Of a stretch of DNA of 64,000 nt, positions 45,885 to 59,546 are shown piece by piece (within the stretch, counting starts at the first letter, position 1; each line of letters starts with the position of its first letter). A program made the position numbers and the translations under genes. The notes below the pieces were generated by a model. The model was not told the origin of the DNA. It saw nothing but the letters and a program-made list of their open reading frames with translations, and made no database searches. Source of the stretch: Byssochlamys sp. IMV 00236. Lineage: Eukaryota > Ascomycota > Eurotiomycetes > Eurotiales > Thermoascaceae. The DNA is taken from NCBI GenBank assembly GCA_001931875.2, contig MSJH02000792.1, forward strand, positions 186,001 through 250,000, read 5' to 3'.

Positions 45885-47666
45885 TTATATCGCATCCTCG
45901 GGGATGATCTTGTCGGTCAATGGGATGGATGACGGCCCCTTATAAGTGCGCATCCGGACGAGCCACCAGGCGCCCACGAAAATGGTGAGACCGCCGGTGA
46001 TCAGGCAGGCATAGTTCATCGAACCCGCATCTGTCGGGAGGGCGTACGGGAAGCAGAAAATGACGACAAAGGCGGCGATGTAGATAGAGGACAGGAGGTT
46101 GACAATAAAACCAATGCGTCCCATCCAGAAATGACCTGGTGTGACTGATGACCGCTTGGTGAGAAGATGGGGCAGAATGGCGGCCAGGTAAGAGAGACTG
46201 GAAAGTTGCACGAATGATCCAATGAAGGCCTGGAAAGCAGTCGTCGAACCGACGTAGATGCACGCCAGGATAGTAACGACAACACCGCACACGAGGGTGG
46301 CGTTGAACGGATTTTGCGTCTTCGGGTTGATATGGCTCAACCAGCTAGGGAAGGGCGTCGCACGGTCGCGAGAGAGCGTCCACAGAGTGCGTCCGGCCGT
46401 CATGTAACAACCAATGCATGTGATAACTGTCGGAATGAATGCAATGATAAGCAGACCAAGCGCTCCTCCCTTGCTTCCCGTGGCCTGCAGGTAAATCTCA
46501 GCGATAGGGAAGTTATATGAGCTGCCCATGACTGCGTCGAGATCGTGAATTGAGTATAATATAGCGACCAGATAAAGGAATCCCGTAACGAAGCCAATAG
46601 CCATCTGGGCCAGGACGGCTTTGGGGACATTCTTGCTAGGCCTGATCTCGAGTTAGACTAGGAAATCCTGAAATTAGAATCTAAGATCACGTGGGTTCTC
46701 ACCTTGGGATCTCCTCAGCAAGATGGGTGGAAATATCTGGATTGCCCACACTGTACGCTCCATTAAGCATACCGGCAACGAAAACGAAACCCTGGCTGGA
46801 GTAGCCTGTCAGGTTGTCCCAGTCACGCCAGACGGTGTGCGAGGGTAGATAACCGGCGCCAGTGACATGAGGCATAACTGCGCAGACAATGATGGTGATG
46901 AATACTCCAGCCAGGATGAAGAAGCCTCCAAGATTGCTGATCACGGGAAGGGCTCTATTCGCGAACAAAACCGTAGCGCAGCAGATGAATGAGCAGCTGA
47001 TGAAGCTCACGAAGACATGCCACGCCTGGGGTGTGAAGTCCGGATGGAACAACGCATACATCGACACCGTCTGGTTTCCGAGGATGGCAGCCATGGAAGC
47101 AGCCCCGAAAACCCAGGCCAGAGCGTTCCACCAGCCAGCAAAGAAACCGCACGGACGACCATATTTGCCCGCAGTGATAGAGGCCCAATGGTACACTGAT
47201 GAGTATGTTAGCAGCAATTATTGAGATCCATATAGATGTGTTATGACATACCACCACTAGACGATGGCATTGCAGACGCCAATTCGGCGATAGAAGACGC
47301 TACCAACCAATAACAGACCGAAACCGCAATACTGCAAAGAATTAGATCAATGATATCTACAGGGGTAGATCAGCAGCATACAATTCATAAAGTGCACCAG
47401 GAGGTCCTCCATTGCTTAGCGACGCAGTCTATCGGGGGTCAGCCAATGTCTTTAGTGTGCTGGTAGCGGACAGAACTTACAATACTGCCTCCCGCGGCAG
47501 TCCAGGTATTTCCAGTTGTGACGGCAGTAGCACAGATACTGACCAGACTGAAGTTCCGCTCCAGTTCCTGCTTATGACCCGAGGCATTAACAACCTCAAC
47601 ATCGTCGTGGTCATCCGCAGCGTTCGCCACTGTCTGCATCTTCTCCGGGGTCCCCTTGTCGGCCAT
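45885..47666 (-). CDS. APC-superfamily amino acid / choline-type permease
   Basis: ATG at 47664-47666 (MADKGTPEKMQTVANAAD). Exons join as TGNTWTAAGGSI / TASLSNGGPPGALYE / FIAVSVCYWLVASSIAELAS / VYHWASITAGKYGRPCGFFA and further, then EEIPR / PSKNVPKAVLAQ. This gives about 520 residues with roughly twelve membrane helices. The order TTGNTW, NGGPPG, IAELASAMPSSSGVYHWA and ISTHLAEEIPRPSKNVPKA is characteristic of the fungal amino acid/choline transporter branch that includes choline carrier Hnm1 and GABA permease Uga4. It acts in the plasma or vacuolar membrane; substrate cannot be told from sequence. The 5' end is split by several short introns, one about 50 bases, which makes the gene easy to mis-annotate. 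Confidence 0.9.
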
Positions 47667-50601
47667 TGTAGACAACCCAACCGTCGGCTATTCTATTCTG
47701 AACGGGCCCGCGACGAGAAGGGGGGAAAACACAGAAGGAAGAAAGAAAAAAGGGAATTAAGGAGTGTAAGAGTCGTCCAAGGGGGAAAAAAAGATGGCTC
47801 AGCACTGGACTTTAAACGAAGAATTAAGCAACGAGTGAACACAAAATGCTGACGGGGTGTCACCGGGAAGCCACTCCAATCAAAGCAGGTCAGACTCGAT
47901 AGAGTTCTTCGAGAAGACGATGTCCACGCGAGTTTTGGCTCAACTGGAACGCCGCCACGTTCAAAAGGAGAATGTTGAACCTGCGGGGTTGACCATGCTC
48001 CCTTTGCAGATGGACTGATAGTGACATCGAGCGTTGCAAAACCAGCAGCAATGCGATTCCCCTTATCTTTAACAACATCCCGGAGTCGGGATACCGCAGG
48101 GGAAAAGGCGTTGAAGACCAATCAGCAATGGTAATGGGCGTCGCAGGTGGCCAAAAAGCCGGCCTGGACCCAAGGGCCATTGCACGGCCATGGGGTGGAT
48201 TCTGATCAAAAGGATCTCTCCGCAGACGCCAGTATGGTTGGTGGACGGGATAGCCATGGACTGGAGAACAGACTGGAGCAGACCCGCGATGGCGTTTGTT
48301 GCCGTCGATATCGGTCGAGCAGCCGGGGGATAAGTCACGGAGGCCATGCCCGAAAAGGGAGCTCTAGCAGATGGGGTCTTGCGTGGATGATAAGCCTGTG
48401 TGCGTGTGTTTTGTGATAGTTAGTCAAGACGATGAGATGAAGCTGAAGAACTGTTACTCCGAACTGCCAGCCAGCCCATGCTCAGCCTCTCTGGGTCAGA
48501 TTGGATCAATAATAATCATCAGGGTCAGCCTGTCAAACTCTGTCGGCCAGGCGGGTGGTCACGTGGTCCGGCTGCTCGCCACCTGTTCGTCGGAGCAGGA
48601 GATAATAACAATGATAATCATCCATTAACAAACCGTCTTCACTGCTCGATTCTGATCCAAATTTGAGTGTCCTGTCCCTTGCATGGGAGAAGGACACACG
48701 AAAAGACTTTATCCCAACCCCTCCTTCGATGTCAGAACCAAGTATCGCCCATTTGTCCAGTTGATCAGTCCAGCACACTATCCCTTGCGCACTCCTACGG
48801 CAATGGTCTTCCAAGGTCCTGTTGAGTAACCCAAGGAACTAGACATCCACCCCTTGTACGAGGGACTTGAACACATCAAACCTCTAGCTGGTCTGGAATA
48901 GCGACGACTAGTCGAGTGCAACTCTGTTCCTCTTGCAACGACGGAGGATGCACTATCTTGGGAGTCGGACACAGCGGAAGAGGCCGACGCGGGTATTATT
49001 GCCATTCGCAGTATCTACCTGAGGCCCTCGAGATTATTATTCTTCTTACTACTACCTGTGGCTGAGCAGCAGCGCGCGGAGGAAAGAAGCCTCCCATGCG
49101 GCTATTACTTATTGCAGAGCTCTGAGTGCACTGTCTTCAAGCGCGATTGCACGATATGAAACGTGCCGGGAGAGAAGGCTGCGAATATCGGAAGGCTGAG
49201 TAATAGTTTGTAGGCGCATAAAATATCTAATTACCGCAGTTAGGTTGGATGATGACCAGCGGCTATGACAATTTGCGGTGGACTTCTGGTTGCCGGAACA
49301 TTGGGTTGCTAACTTAACATCTAGGCGCGATGTCTTGGATCGGACACCGGCCGCTGGACGCTATCGAGCCTGGGGTAGGTACTCCGATCCGGGTAACTAT
49401 GTAGTAGAGTAAGTTAAGTTATACTACATGAGTCCAGTTGTATATGGAGGCACGAAGCCACTAGGCCTTACCATGCTCCTGTAGTGAATGGCAGCGTCAA
49501 TGCTCTTTCGATGCATAGACGAGGATGTCTAATACTTGACGCGCTTACGCCGGTACTATGACTTCTCTCGGGTGATGTCCGTATACACGGTATCATCGTC
49601 ATGAACGCTAGGGAACTCTGCTTGCTAGCTGCGGCCCACACGAATCCACAGGGCATAGCGTAAGTAGACTCGATACATAGTCTAGCGCTACTACCCACGA
49701 TCTGACTCGCGTGCCACCCCGAACGCAAGATCTGCCCACGTACGTAATTAGATCCTGGACCTTCGCACAAAAGCTGTGGACGGTGGCATCTCATATTGAT
49801 CGACTGCACCTCCAAATCTCCCCTCGAAAGTCGTTGGAAAAGGCATGATATAATTATAGTATATTCCCGGGGCAAAAAAGGGCCATAACATCCATTTTCT
49901 GGCCGAACTCGGATCTGATTTCATCATAGCCACAAGCGGTCCAACTGTGGTCTAACTTTCAACCCAAAAATATGGCTGGGAAGATAGGATCCATGGCTCA
50001 GTTCGAGCGAGCCATTGGAAGAATCTGGATGAAACGGGCTTTATTTGCAAATGCACGCTGATTGTAGGGTCTTCCTGCAAGGGTCGCCCCGACTCTGTTG
50101 TTTAAAGTGCCATGTAAAGCTGCAAACCTTGGGCCCCTTGGGAACTCGCGGGCAATAGTTGCATTCCTGAATCCCACATGGCTTTACCGATTGGCCCGGC
50201 CTGCTGGTTTTCTGCGATGCGCAATTGAGGCACGCTAAGACTTCGTCTGCGAACTCTCTCCTGATCCGCCCAAAGGAAAAAGTGGCCTCAGAGGGGCCAA
50301 GATCCAAGGGTCCATGGAGGATCGTCAGGTTAGACTTTGGTCCCAGCACCTCCAATAGTCGGATCTGGAATGGGCCCTTTGCCGAAGGGAATCGATCTTT
50401 ATTGATATGGGCGACCATTCCCGCCCCTCGTCCCCGTCTGGCACATGTTCCAGATCTTTGGATAATCTTGATAATATAATAATATAGATGCACCCTGGGG
50501 ATCGATCCTAACCACGATCCCACGTCCTGGGTCATCCTCTTTGGTTTGCGACGCGGAGTTCCTCGTGGACTCGCCGTGAGTACGACAAAGCCGCCACAAA
50601 G
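47667..50601. other. Divergent intergenic region, about 2.9 kb
   Basis: Between the permease (-) and the rhodopsin-like gene (+). All frames are short or overlap without domain content. The first few hundred bases are purine-rich in plus sense, fitting a CT-rich promoter or leader of the permease. A CACGTG core lies near 48560. No RNA gene seen. Confidence 0.45.
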
Positions 50602-51990
50602 ATGCCCACCCGAGTCTTTGGGGGGTCCTTTGCCCGCGAAACATGGGCCTTGTACGGGGTGGGCATGTTGGGCGTGGTGTTGCGATTGTGAGTAAACTCG
50701 AACCTGGCAACATTCCTTCTGGTTCTCGAGGATACTAACAGAGACTCTTCGTAGTGTGGCGAGAATCAAACGTCTTGGGATACGGAATCTGCAAGCGGAT
50801 GACTACCTGATGATGTTCGCAGTCTTCTGGTATACCTTGCTCTGTGTGGCATTGAATGAAGTCGCTTCAGGAGGAGGTTCCAACTTGATGACACCGGAAG
50901 AGATCGCTACCATGACACCAAAGATCCATGCGGACCGAGTGACGGGCAGCAAGTGGGTTTTCGTGTCGGAGCACTCCATGGTGCTTACGATATGGAGCCT
51001 GAAAGCCTGCATGCTGATCATCTATGCCCGTATCACGTATGTCTTGCCTATTGTATTTACATGCTACTTCTCCGCATCGGATCTACTGACAGTTGATTTC
51101 TGCTTCTAGAGAAGGGTTGAGGCAGCGACGTCTGATCAATTACTGCGCTATCTATGTCGGCCTGGGCTTCGTCGGAACAGAACTCGCGCTCTTCCTGACC
51201 TGCCGCCCACTGTCGGATTATTGGGCTGTGCCAACACCTAACTGTTAGTAGACTCTTTCGCGGATACTTCCATAAAGCATGGATGGCTAATATCACTTCA
51301 GATCAATGCTCGTCGTACCAGCACTACGAGATCATCCAGGGAGTCTTCTCAATCTCAGCCGATCTGCTCATGCTCTGTGTCGCCATCCCTCTGCTGATGA
51401 GCGTTCGTCTACCGCTGAAGCAGAAGTTGATTCTTCTGCTCCTGTTCGGCATGGGCGCCTTCGTCATCGTCGCTGCTATCCTCACGAAGGTCTACTGTCT
51501 CGTCCCGTGGCTGATCAACTACGTCTACATGAACTGGTATTTCCGGGAAGCGACGGTCGCTATTCTGGTCACCAACATCCCGCTCATCTGGTCTCTCCTC
51601 CGCGACATCTTCCCCGCCCTCAAGAGCTGGACCGGTGGATCAAGAAGATTGACAGAACGGTATCGTTCGGGAGCCTACACCAAGAGCTCAGTATTTCGCA
51701 AATACGGAACGCCCAGTGGAGTGCAGTCAAGCGAATTCGGCATGCGCAGCATGCGAGACTTCGAGCGTGTCGGGTCCTCCCCGTTGAAAGAGGTCTCGGA
51801 CGTCAGCATTCGCCAAAGTGAGGAGCGCGAAGCTGTTAGCGACGATGGCTCCGCCCGGGCTCTGAGGATTCGACAGGATATCACCGTTACTGTCCAACAC
51901 GACCATCGAGAGATCGAGCGAGAACATCAACAGAACTGGCCTCTGGGCCAGACGCACGAGGCCCTGGCCGTCGCTGCACCGGAACCTTGA
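50602..51990 (+). CDS. Rhodopsin-fold integral membrane protein (PTH11-like without CFEM)
   Basis: Start at ATG 50602 (MPTRVFGGSFARETWALYGV). Exon 1 ends at 50687 inside the first helix and joins GVVLR to FVARIKRLGIRNLQADDYLM, the conserved helix-loop of the fungal rhodopsin-like family (PF20684). Introns 51039-51108 and about 51245-51300 join ARIT / EGLRQRRLINYC and PTPN / YQCSSYQHYEI. About seven helices follow in order, with CRPLSDYWAV and MNWYFREATVAILVTNIPLI as landmarks. A cytosolic Ser/Arg-rich tail of about 120 residues ends the protein, about 397 residues. Members are thought to act as receptors or in surface sensing; no ligand can be given. There is no cysteine-rich extracellular CFEM domain. 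Confidence 0.88.
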
Positions 51991-52812
51991 AACACTTGTA
52001 CATGCAGCATTCCCTTTCGATTTCCCCCTTTTAGCCTTTTTACCCTTATATACCGTGACTGGTATGTTACGACCCGAGTGGAGGACTGGCGTTTCGGAAC
52101 AAGCGATCACCAAAACTGGATCATCATTTTCTTTCTTTCTTGCTACATATTTCTATATATGTACATCCATTTTCTGCCCCTCTTTGGATATTTTCTTTTG
52201 CATATTTTTGACGGAGGATCCACATACGACCTAGCGATGTACATGTCTCTCTTAATGAACATAGAGAAGGAAAAAAATAATCCGATTTTGACGACTACCA
52301 AGGTCCCCGGAGAGAAATGTCTGTTTGTATTTTGATCGTCATTTCCCTTTGCCAACAGGAATACATACTATCGAGAGACGACCAAAATCGTACCTTGGTT
52401 GAGCGGTGAATCTTTGGCCCACGATCCGTTGACTATTTCCTCTGTAACCCACTTCTGTCGGATTCCACCAGCGTGCACGGTCTGTGACTTTTAGTTTTGA
52501 CGGTTTGACCTCCCAATCCACCAGAGAATTTCCTCAGGCACGACCAATCAGTAGAAATGCCTCACAGATGAGGGAGTTTGGGGGTGTTCCTGGCATTGTT
52601 GGCCTGTGGCTATCGGCAACGGCCGTCGATCGTCCGCCTTTTTTGCCTGCAGACCATGGTTCGTTTGTCGGGATACCACTTACTCCGTATTCCGCGCCGG
52701 ACCTCATGCTGATCATTCAACTCCGTCGACTGCGCGATGCCCTTCTTGGGATGATTTAGTCTTGAGACTTTGACAGTGGCAATCCGTCCAAGAAGATCCC
52801 GGGGAGGAGGGG

Positions 52813-52834
52813 CATGTCATGTCATGTCATGTCA
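52813..52834. repeat. (CATGT)n tandem repeat
   Basis: About four units of CATGT, followed by related GTCAGGTCAAGTCA. Confidence 0.8.
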
Positions 52835-55067
52835 GGTCAAGTCACTACGTACTACGGAGTACTCTTGCCCACAAGTAGCAGAGATTTCTGACAGGTTCGG
52901 CTTTCAGGAGAGACTTATTTGATCGCCGATACTTAGCATCACCGACTCCAACTGCCGTGATCAGCAGCAGCAGAAAGCGCCAGTGTGTGCTCAACGCCCT
53001 TGCATCATACCAGCCTTCAATGAGCATGCTCGAGGCTGCCTCAGCTTGAAGCAAGTGTCTTTGACCTCGTCTGCTAACTAACTACCGAGTTACGATGCAG
53101 GAACAGCGTCCCATGCTCAGGAACATACACCCCTTTCTTCATCAAGCGGGATGGAACCACGGTGCTGTCGATTTCTCCTGATACTGTAATCCCAAGATTC
53201 CGCAACGTCGAGTATTTCTGATCCCGACAACCCGGTATGAACCATCTGGTTCCATGGATGCAAAATGCGCAGCACGAGACTAAAACGGCGCCACTTCCTG
53301 GCTTCTCCAATCAACAGCCAGAAACTAGGACTAAAAATCAATACAACTGTTCATCCAAGCACTTCAACTATCACAGTCAACTCCCCGTTCTCCACTGAAT
53401 CAACGCTTTAAGACCCGTGCACTCCGGGGTTTGCGCTCTGCTTGACAAGTTGTCCCGTGTGCACAGTGCACGAATCGACCCAAGGGTCGCGCACGGGAAA
53501 GCATCTGACACTCAGCAGTTGTTGTCGGGGTAAAACGAACCACGGATGCAAAATCCAATAGCCCGATGCTCTGTCAGAACACTTTGGACGTTGGCAACAA
53601 ATCAGACACCTGGCTGCAGCCAACGATCGGCGGCTATTGAATTCTAACTTGTGTCCAGTGCTTAGAGTAGAGTACACCCGCAATACTTATCCCCGCGGTG
53701 GGGAAGACGAAGCTGGCCGCCAATTCAGCCTCTCCGTTGCTTTCAGAGTCGGTTTCCGGCAGCAAAAAAAGTTTTCATTGAACACTGTACTTGAATGTCA
53801 ATAACACAACACTTTCATCAAGCAGTGATCCAATCTACCAGTGCTACAGTTAATCTGCCGAGCATACGGCGTCCGAATACCGATTACCGCGTGCGACATC
53901 AACTAGAGTATGTTTGCAGTGGCGTTAGATGAGTCAATTATTAGGCTGCTGGACCATCTTTACTCTATTTGGGCCTCAGTCTACACTGACGTTCGGTTTT
54001 TTAGCCTATGTCAAGCGAGTCAGCGCTGCTATCTCCAAGGTACTACATTATTGTACTGTAGCTAGGTTAGCGTTGCACCTTTCCCTCGGTCACGATTCAC
54101 AGACGAACGAGTTCGGATGAGCAGCACGAACTCGTCCACCATTTTCACAGGTCTCTGCTTAGACTAAGCTCATACGGGCTCTGTTGCCTAAGACGCTAAA
54201 TCTTGCAGCATAGACTGTCTCGATTGCATATCCTTATTTCGTATACTGTGTTGAGGCAGTCGGCCCTCTGGCTCCTTACATAGCCTAACGTCTGCAGAAC
54301 GAGCTCATCCCTGCTTCGCTCAGGCCGCTCATATGCAACTTTCTTATCTCGCAGTGAACGTCGAATGAACATCAACTGGAAAAGGGCAGCATGATAGTGA
54401 CGATTCCCGCGGCTCGAAATTGGGCTTCTGCTTTGACGGCGTGAGTAGGATTTCTGGTCCTGTATTTACTTCTGCCTCTCGGCTCCTCCCCGGACATCCT
54501 TGCATCAGGCCGCATGGCTGGATATGGGGAACGTTCTGGACAACAAGCCGACGAATTCGCGAAGACTTCTTCACCAGCAAGTCTCGCGCCCGAGACACCG
54601 CCAGCTTTTGCCGTATAGACACCCAGCCTTGGAAAGCACCAGTAACTACCCGATGTCGCCATGCACGCTCCAAGCCTCCAACAGCTAAATGCGGTGCACG
54701 GTCACACGATGGTGGCCTCATCCTCGATCAGCTTAAGCCAGTGTCGGTTTTAAATCAAGCCACGAGGGGTTCCTTGGGGAACAGGGCTCTCCCCTGCTTA
54801 GCGTGCAAGATCCAGGGCCAAGTCCAGGCACCCGCGGCGGTGCTAAGTATGGATTTCTTCGGTTCTCCGCTAATTTAGCTGCTTATCTGGCGCCAACCTA
54901 GTCGATTAGTCTGCCCCAAGACCCTTTGATCTGGGGCTCTCGCTGTCCAACTATATATTTCGCATCAGGGTCTTGCACATTAAACTTCATAACAGAGTTT
55001 ACCCGGCGTACCCTCTTTGCGAGATTGCTCACCTCTCCCAACCACCATGAGCCATGCCCATTGCGCC

Positions 55068-55083
55068 TACGGAGTACTCCGTA
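55068..55083. repeat. Perfect 16-base palindrome TACGGAGTACTCCGTA
   Basis: A perfect inverted repeat made of two copies of the TACGGAGTA word that recurs at six other places in the window, always outside genes. Confidence 0.9.
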
Positions 55084-55700
55084 CAGACGACAATAGAGCC
55101 TCTTCTCTCCGTTCCCTACTGCTGAAATGAGAAATCCCACGTGGTGGCGGCGCGCGTTTACCGATAGTTCGGAAAATTCTTCACCTTCGCAACAGCAAAC
55201 CCGGAAGAAAACACTCTTCTGTTCGGATATACGGACCGAAGTAGCGACTCTACTCTATAATAATAATAATACTGTAATCCATTTGGGCTTCTTGGAATCT
55301 CTCCCTCCGAACTAGCTTCGGCACTCTGCAGTCGGCATATACGGAACTACGGCGTCCTCAAGGCTCACGGAGAACACCCCTGCAATAATAATAATTCCTC
55401 TCTTCGAATACTACGGAAGTCGGAAGCGCTCCACACCCTCGTGGATCTTCAGGAACACCCGATGAAACGTGTTGCGCGTTTTAAGCTTTCTTCTAGAAAG
55501 GCTTCACCCCTGCCAAGTGGTGAGAAGAAAAAAGAAAACAAATGTAACACTCTAACACGCAGACCCAGAGAAATAATGATCCAGAGAAATAACATTAAGG
55601 ATTCCTTTTCGGGTATGTCGTGGTGGTCGGTTTGCTGTCCCACTCTTTTCTTGAAATAGACGTTCTACGTATTAGAGCGGCATATTCCGCCCAGCCACGC

Positions 55701-58700
55701 AATATCCCTCGTGCTAGACGGTGGCGGTAACATTATTTTATCGCCGTATAAATTAATATGCGCAGATCTGAGAGGGTCCTTTCCTCTTGTGCAATTCGCC
55801 TGCTTATGAGCACGCACCAAATGTCATTTCGACTCTTCATGGTAGTTATGTAGTATCCATGTGTCAACCTAGTCAACTAACTAACTAGCCTTTCAATAGT
55901 GTAACAAAATTACTCTAAGTCTTTAACAATCCTCGGAATTTTCATAACTGAGGATCTAATCTAATGCAATAGGCATAGATATCTCCTGCTCGATAATAAT
56001 TCTCCGCTAGTCCACACCCATCCGTCATGTCATTAAGCAATTGAATCCGATGTTGCCGTCCTTTCACTTAAATCAATTCATTGTTAATCCTCTGTTAAAT
56101 ATTACCCATGGATCCGTCATAACGCCCAGTTATCATTCCAAATATTTACAGTACATCCTAGTCGTATCTCCTTGCAAATAATGTCTAATGCTCCAATTTC
56201 CCAAATAGAGACAGAGACATCAGGATGTACGAGGTAAAATATACTACTCTGCAATCCCAAGTAATTCTTAATTATACCTCATGCCAGGTCTACGTATTGG
56301 GTAAAAGAAATCCCACACCATTGGCATTGTACTGGCAAAGTGTAATACTGTACTCCTAAGTTATGTAGTATGAATTTCTCGATTTGTAATACAGTCCTTC
56401 CAAATTAACAAGACGAATCGGATACAACCTCCACAAGGGAACAATAGAATGTAAACTGCCGATTGTCAGGATATATCATTGGTATAGCTCTTAATACAAT
56501 GGATATCTCAATCTCAGAAAAGTACAGTAAAACGTCCTCATCTGCGGCCTCGAGCGTTGAGTATCTAGACCTATTTGCTAAAATGCGCCACATCTTATAC
56601 TCTGCAGTGTTCATATTACTCCCAATCTATGATCGATATTCCCACACACATTGAGAAACGCAAGATAAGAAAAACAAAAAGCAATAAACATCCAACAGCA
56701 CAAGTATGTATAGCCGTAGTCATAAAACGCCGCCAGTTCGATTATAGGCGTCTTGTTGCCCTATTCGGTCCGCTTTACTTGGGTAACCACCTGGATATTC
56801 CTCACCCGGAAGTACCACGCATTTGAACTATTTGAATGCTGCAAAGTGAGTATTAAAAATAAACTCGCGTCTTGTATCACTAAAGTTTATTGATGTACAG
56901 GGGTATCTTGCTTTATGATTAAGTGGGTTGGAAGCGTGGGAATGGTTGTCTCTTATTGCTTGGTATTCCCGGGGTCATATTTAATGGTATTTACTGGTGG
57001 AAAAGTTGGGGATTTCAATGGTAATGTGTTGTATGGTCTGAATTCTAAGACAAATGCTATAGATCTCCTAGAAAGCCTTTCTTCTCAAGCGAAGAATATA
57101 CGTATGTAAATAAGCGGGTGCTTTAAGCTAGAGAGGCGAAGCATACTCGCTAGCTATACTAGATGCCATTAGCGACGAGTTGAGTGACAGCTTCGAGGAA
57201 TCAGATGACGAGATTCTCTGAAGATAGCTAATTTTCCCATTAACATTGTCTCGCTATTTGGTTGGAAGCTTATACTGATTCTGAATTAATAATACAGAAC
57301 CAGCAGACCGTGGCCTGCCTTCCAATACCCAGATCACTACCTCATGAAATCTTCGGCTAGCCTGGTCTGGCAACAATCTCATAAACTAGTCAGTCTAATA
57401 CTCCGTTTAGCACTTTAGAAGAAACAGCGTTATTCCAGGGGAAGCGGAAACGTTATAATACCTCAAGAACATAGCATTAGCCATGCTAAATATCCATTTT
57501 AAGATGAGAGGATCACTCGTTGAAGTAAAACATCACCACAATCTACCCCAGGATAGTCCAACCAAATTATAAATCCATCTAGATCTAATCTAGATCGCCC
57601 TAAGGAATCATCTATCACGCCAACAGCCAGAAGAATTGCATCTAGTGGCAAATATCTTGAAATGCTGAAGCTAGAAGATCTGCCCGGCGCAAATGGAATA
57701 TCAAACCAAGGCTCGATACTGATTGCTCCGCTTCCCAGACTCTAGACGGGAATCATACTCGATGAACAATCACTGTACGAGCTTGCTGGGCTGGGAATTG
57801 GAATTCTTCTTAGCGTATGACGAAGCTTTCATCCAACTTTTAGTCTTGGTCTTAGACTGTTGAAATATAGATCTGGACGAGTAAAACCTACAAGCTGCCG
57901 CTGGTGTAGTCCAAGATGGGTTGGATGGTAAAATCTCCCATCAACAACAGAGTCTATGACGTTACACAGCGGTTTGGGACTCGGTCCCTTATGTGGTTTT
58001 ATTTTCTTGCGCAGGGACTATGATGACGTGAAAGTTGAAATGGATATCGTGATCTGCCAATATAGACGTGCTATACGGACATATGTGCACCGGTGGCACC
58101 TTGCAGCGACACATCACATCGCCTACAAGTATGATTGTTGGAAAGAGCCCGAGAAACAGGTGTTATACAGCTCTTAACGAAACTCAAGATTCGTGCATCG
58201 TGGCTGTCATGATTATATGACCCTTGGATTCGTCCTCTTGACATCGCTACACACTGCCTTGCGATCTTTGCACGCTGTTAATCCCGGTATATAATCCACG
58301 CCAGCGTTTGGATCCTGGCTCAAAATACAGTCACTAGACGCCCCCCACCGAAGAGTCTCGATGTTATGCTCCTCTTGTCTTCTGCAATATCAATCTATAA
58401 TTTATCCGGGGGTTGACCTGCTTCTACTTGTACCTCTTCCATTCTATTATTTCATTCTTTGTAAGCAAAAGCAAAAGCAAAAACTACAAGCATTCCTGTT
58501 TTCTTACGAATTTCCATGTCCAGATTACTAATGATCTAAATATGATTCTGATTCTGAATTGCAATTCAAAATGAGACTTGTTACTTCCTCTTGTATTTCT
58601 TCTGTAGGGCGTATACAGATATCCAAACATGAACTATGACGCTGATCAGCCATCCTAGATCTGAGACCGTCCGTAGTAATAGTAGTAATATTGATTTACG

Positions 58701-59546
58701 TCCGGCGGGGAGTAGGTGAAGCCTGTGTCCCCTAAGACCTCCCAACGGTATAGGATATGCGAAGCTATGAAACTATGTATATAAATGCAATCTTAGAGAA
58801 CAATTCTAGGATATTAGCGAGTTGATCAAGTCTAGCCCGACATGTACGCGAACTCAGAGTGTGGTGTACAGGAGAAAAAGGGACTCCAAAGGGCTTATAT
58901 GACTTTATCCTTTTGCTCTTTTTTGTTTCGTTGGTAGATAATTTCAAGCGGAAACAGGGTTCGAACCTGTGTTCCCTACTATCTTTCTTTCCGTACTACA
59001 TAGGGAGAGCCAGAGAATGGCGATCTACAAGATACAAGATCTATGAGAAGATTGAATCTTGATTAGCTAATAAGAATATCAGAGTATGGGGCAAACCAGG
59101 CGGAAACGTGCAGAGATAGCATGCTATGACGAGGTGATAAATGGTTCATTCTCGAACTACAGCCCCTTGTATGTACATATATATTGGACAAGTGCAGGAG
59201 CTACTGATGTTTTCATACTTTTTGCGCATCTTGTTGAGAGTTACGAGAAATGGCAGAGTAGTATAAAGATCCAATGTCAGGTTTAGTACAGTCCCTCGAA
59301 GAAACTCATTGATATAGCATAAAATGCGGTGCATCTACGAAGTAGACGCGGTGGACGTTGGCCCGCTCCGCACTTGACCCACCAAAAGCTGTTGGAGTTC
59401 CGCACAGAAAGGCCAGACTAGCTCTCCGCGAACACACCCCTCCGCAGTTCGACAATTATTGCTCTGTCTCCCTGTTCCACAAACACCCCAGACAGTGAGC
59501 TGTCGACATTCCATAACTGCCCAGCCACAGGAGCATACAGCCCGCC
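55701..59546. other. AT-rich gene desert, right part
   Basis: About 3.8 kb, clearly richer in A and T than the flanking genes, with stops throughout. No intact transposon frame or terminal repeat could be found by eye. A frame at 57956-58177 (73 codons) is unassignable. An AAAAGC tandem repeat lies near 58468-58485. The tRNA-like hairpin at 58954-58970 is listed separately. The right end holds the sec65 promoter. Confidence 0.45.
58947..58970 (-). pseudogene. tRNA T-arm-like sequence with a B box (relic)
   Basis: On the minus strand ACAGG-TTCGAAC-CCTGT forms a canonical five-pair T arm with the conserved loop, and contains the B-box GGTTCGAACCC. The following TTCCGCT could be the 3' acceptor strand. 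The only partial partner (CGGAA about 45 bases upstream) leaves no room for D and anticodon arms, and no A box is seen. I take it as a tRNA remnant or a chance hairpin. Confidence 0.3.

Larger units (their letters stand above)
51991..55700. other. Gene-poor region, left part
   Basis: About 3.7 kb downstream of the rhodopsin-like gene. Frames are short and domain-free. It holds a GTCAT repeat (52813-52834), two TACGGAGTA motifs (52681-52689 inverted; 52853-52861) and the 16-base palindrome at 55068-55083. A GGATGCAAAAT word occurs twice (near 53254 and 53545). Confidence 0.45.

Noticed and set aside
50041..50769. Minus-strand frame of 242 codons
   Set aside because: It overlaps the first exons of the rhodopsin-like gene and has mixed, domain-free composition. 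Likely chance.
53408..53683. Minus-strand frame with several Cys residues
   Set aside because: Cysteines are not in a known finger spacing, and the frame lies in a region without other coding signals.
54360..54880. Plus-strand frame of 152 codons in the gene desert
   Set aside because: No domain, no conserved-looking blocks and biased toward rare residues; probably chance in GC-richer DNA.
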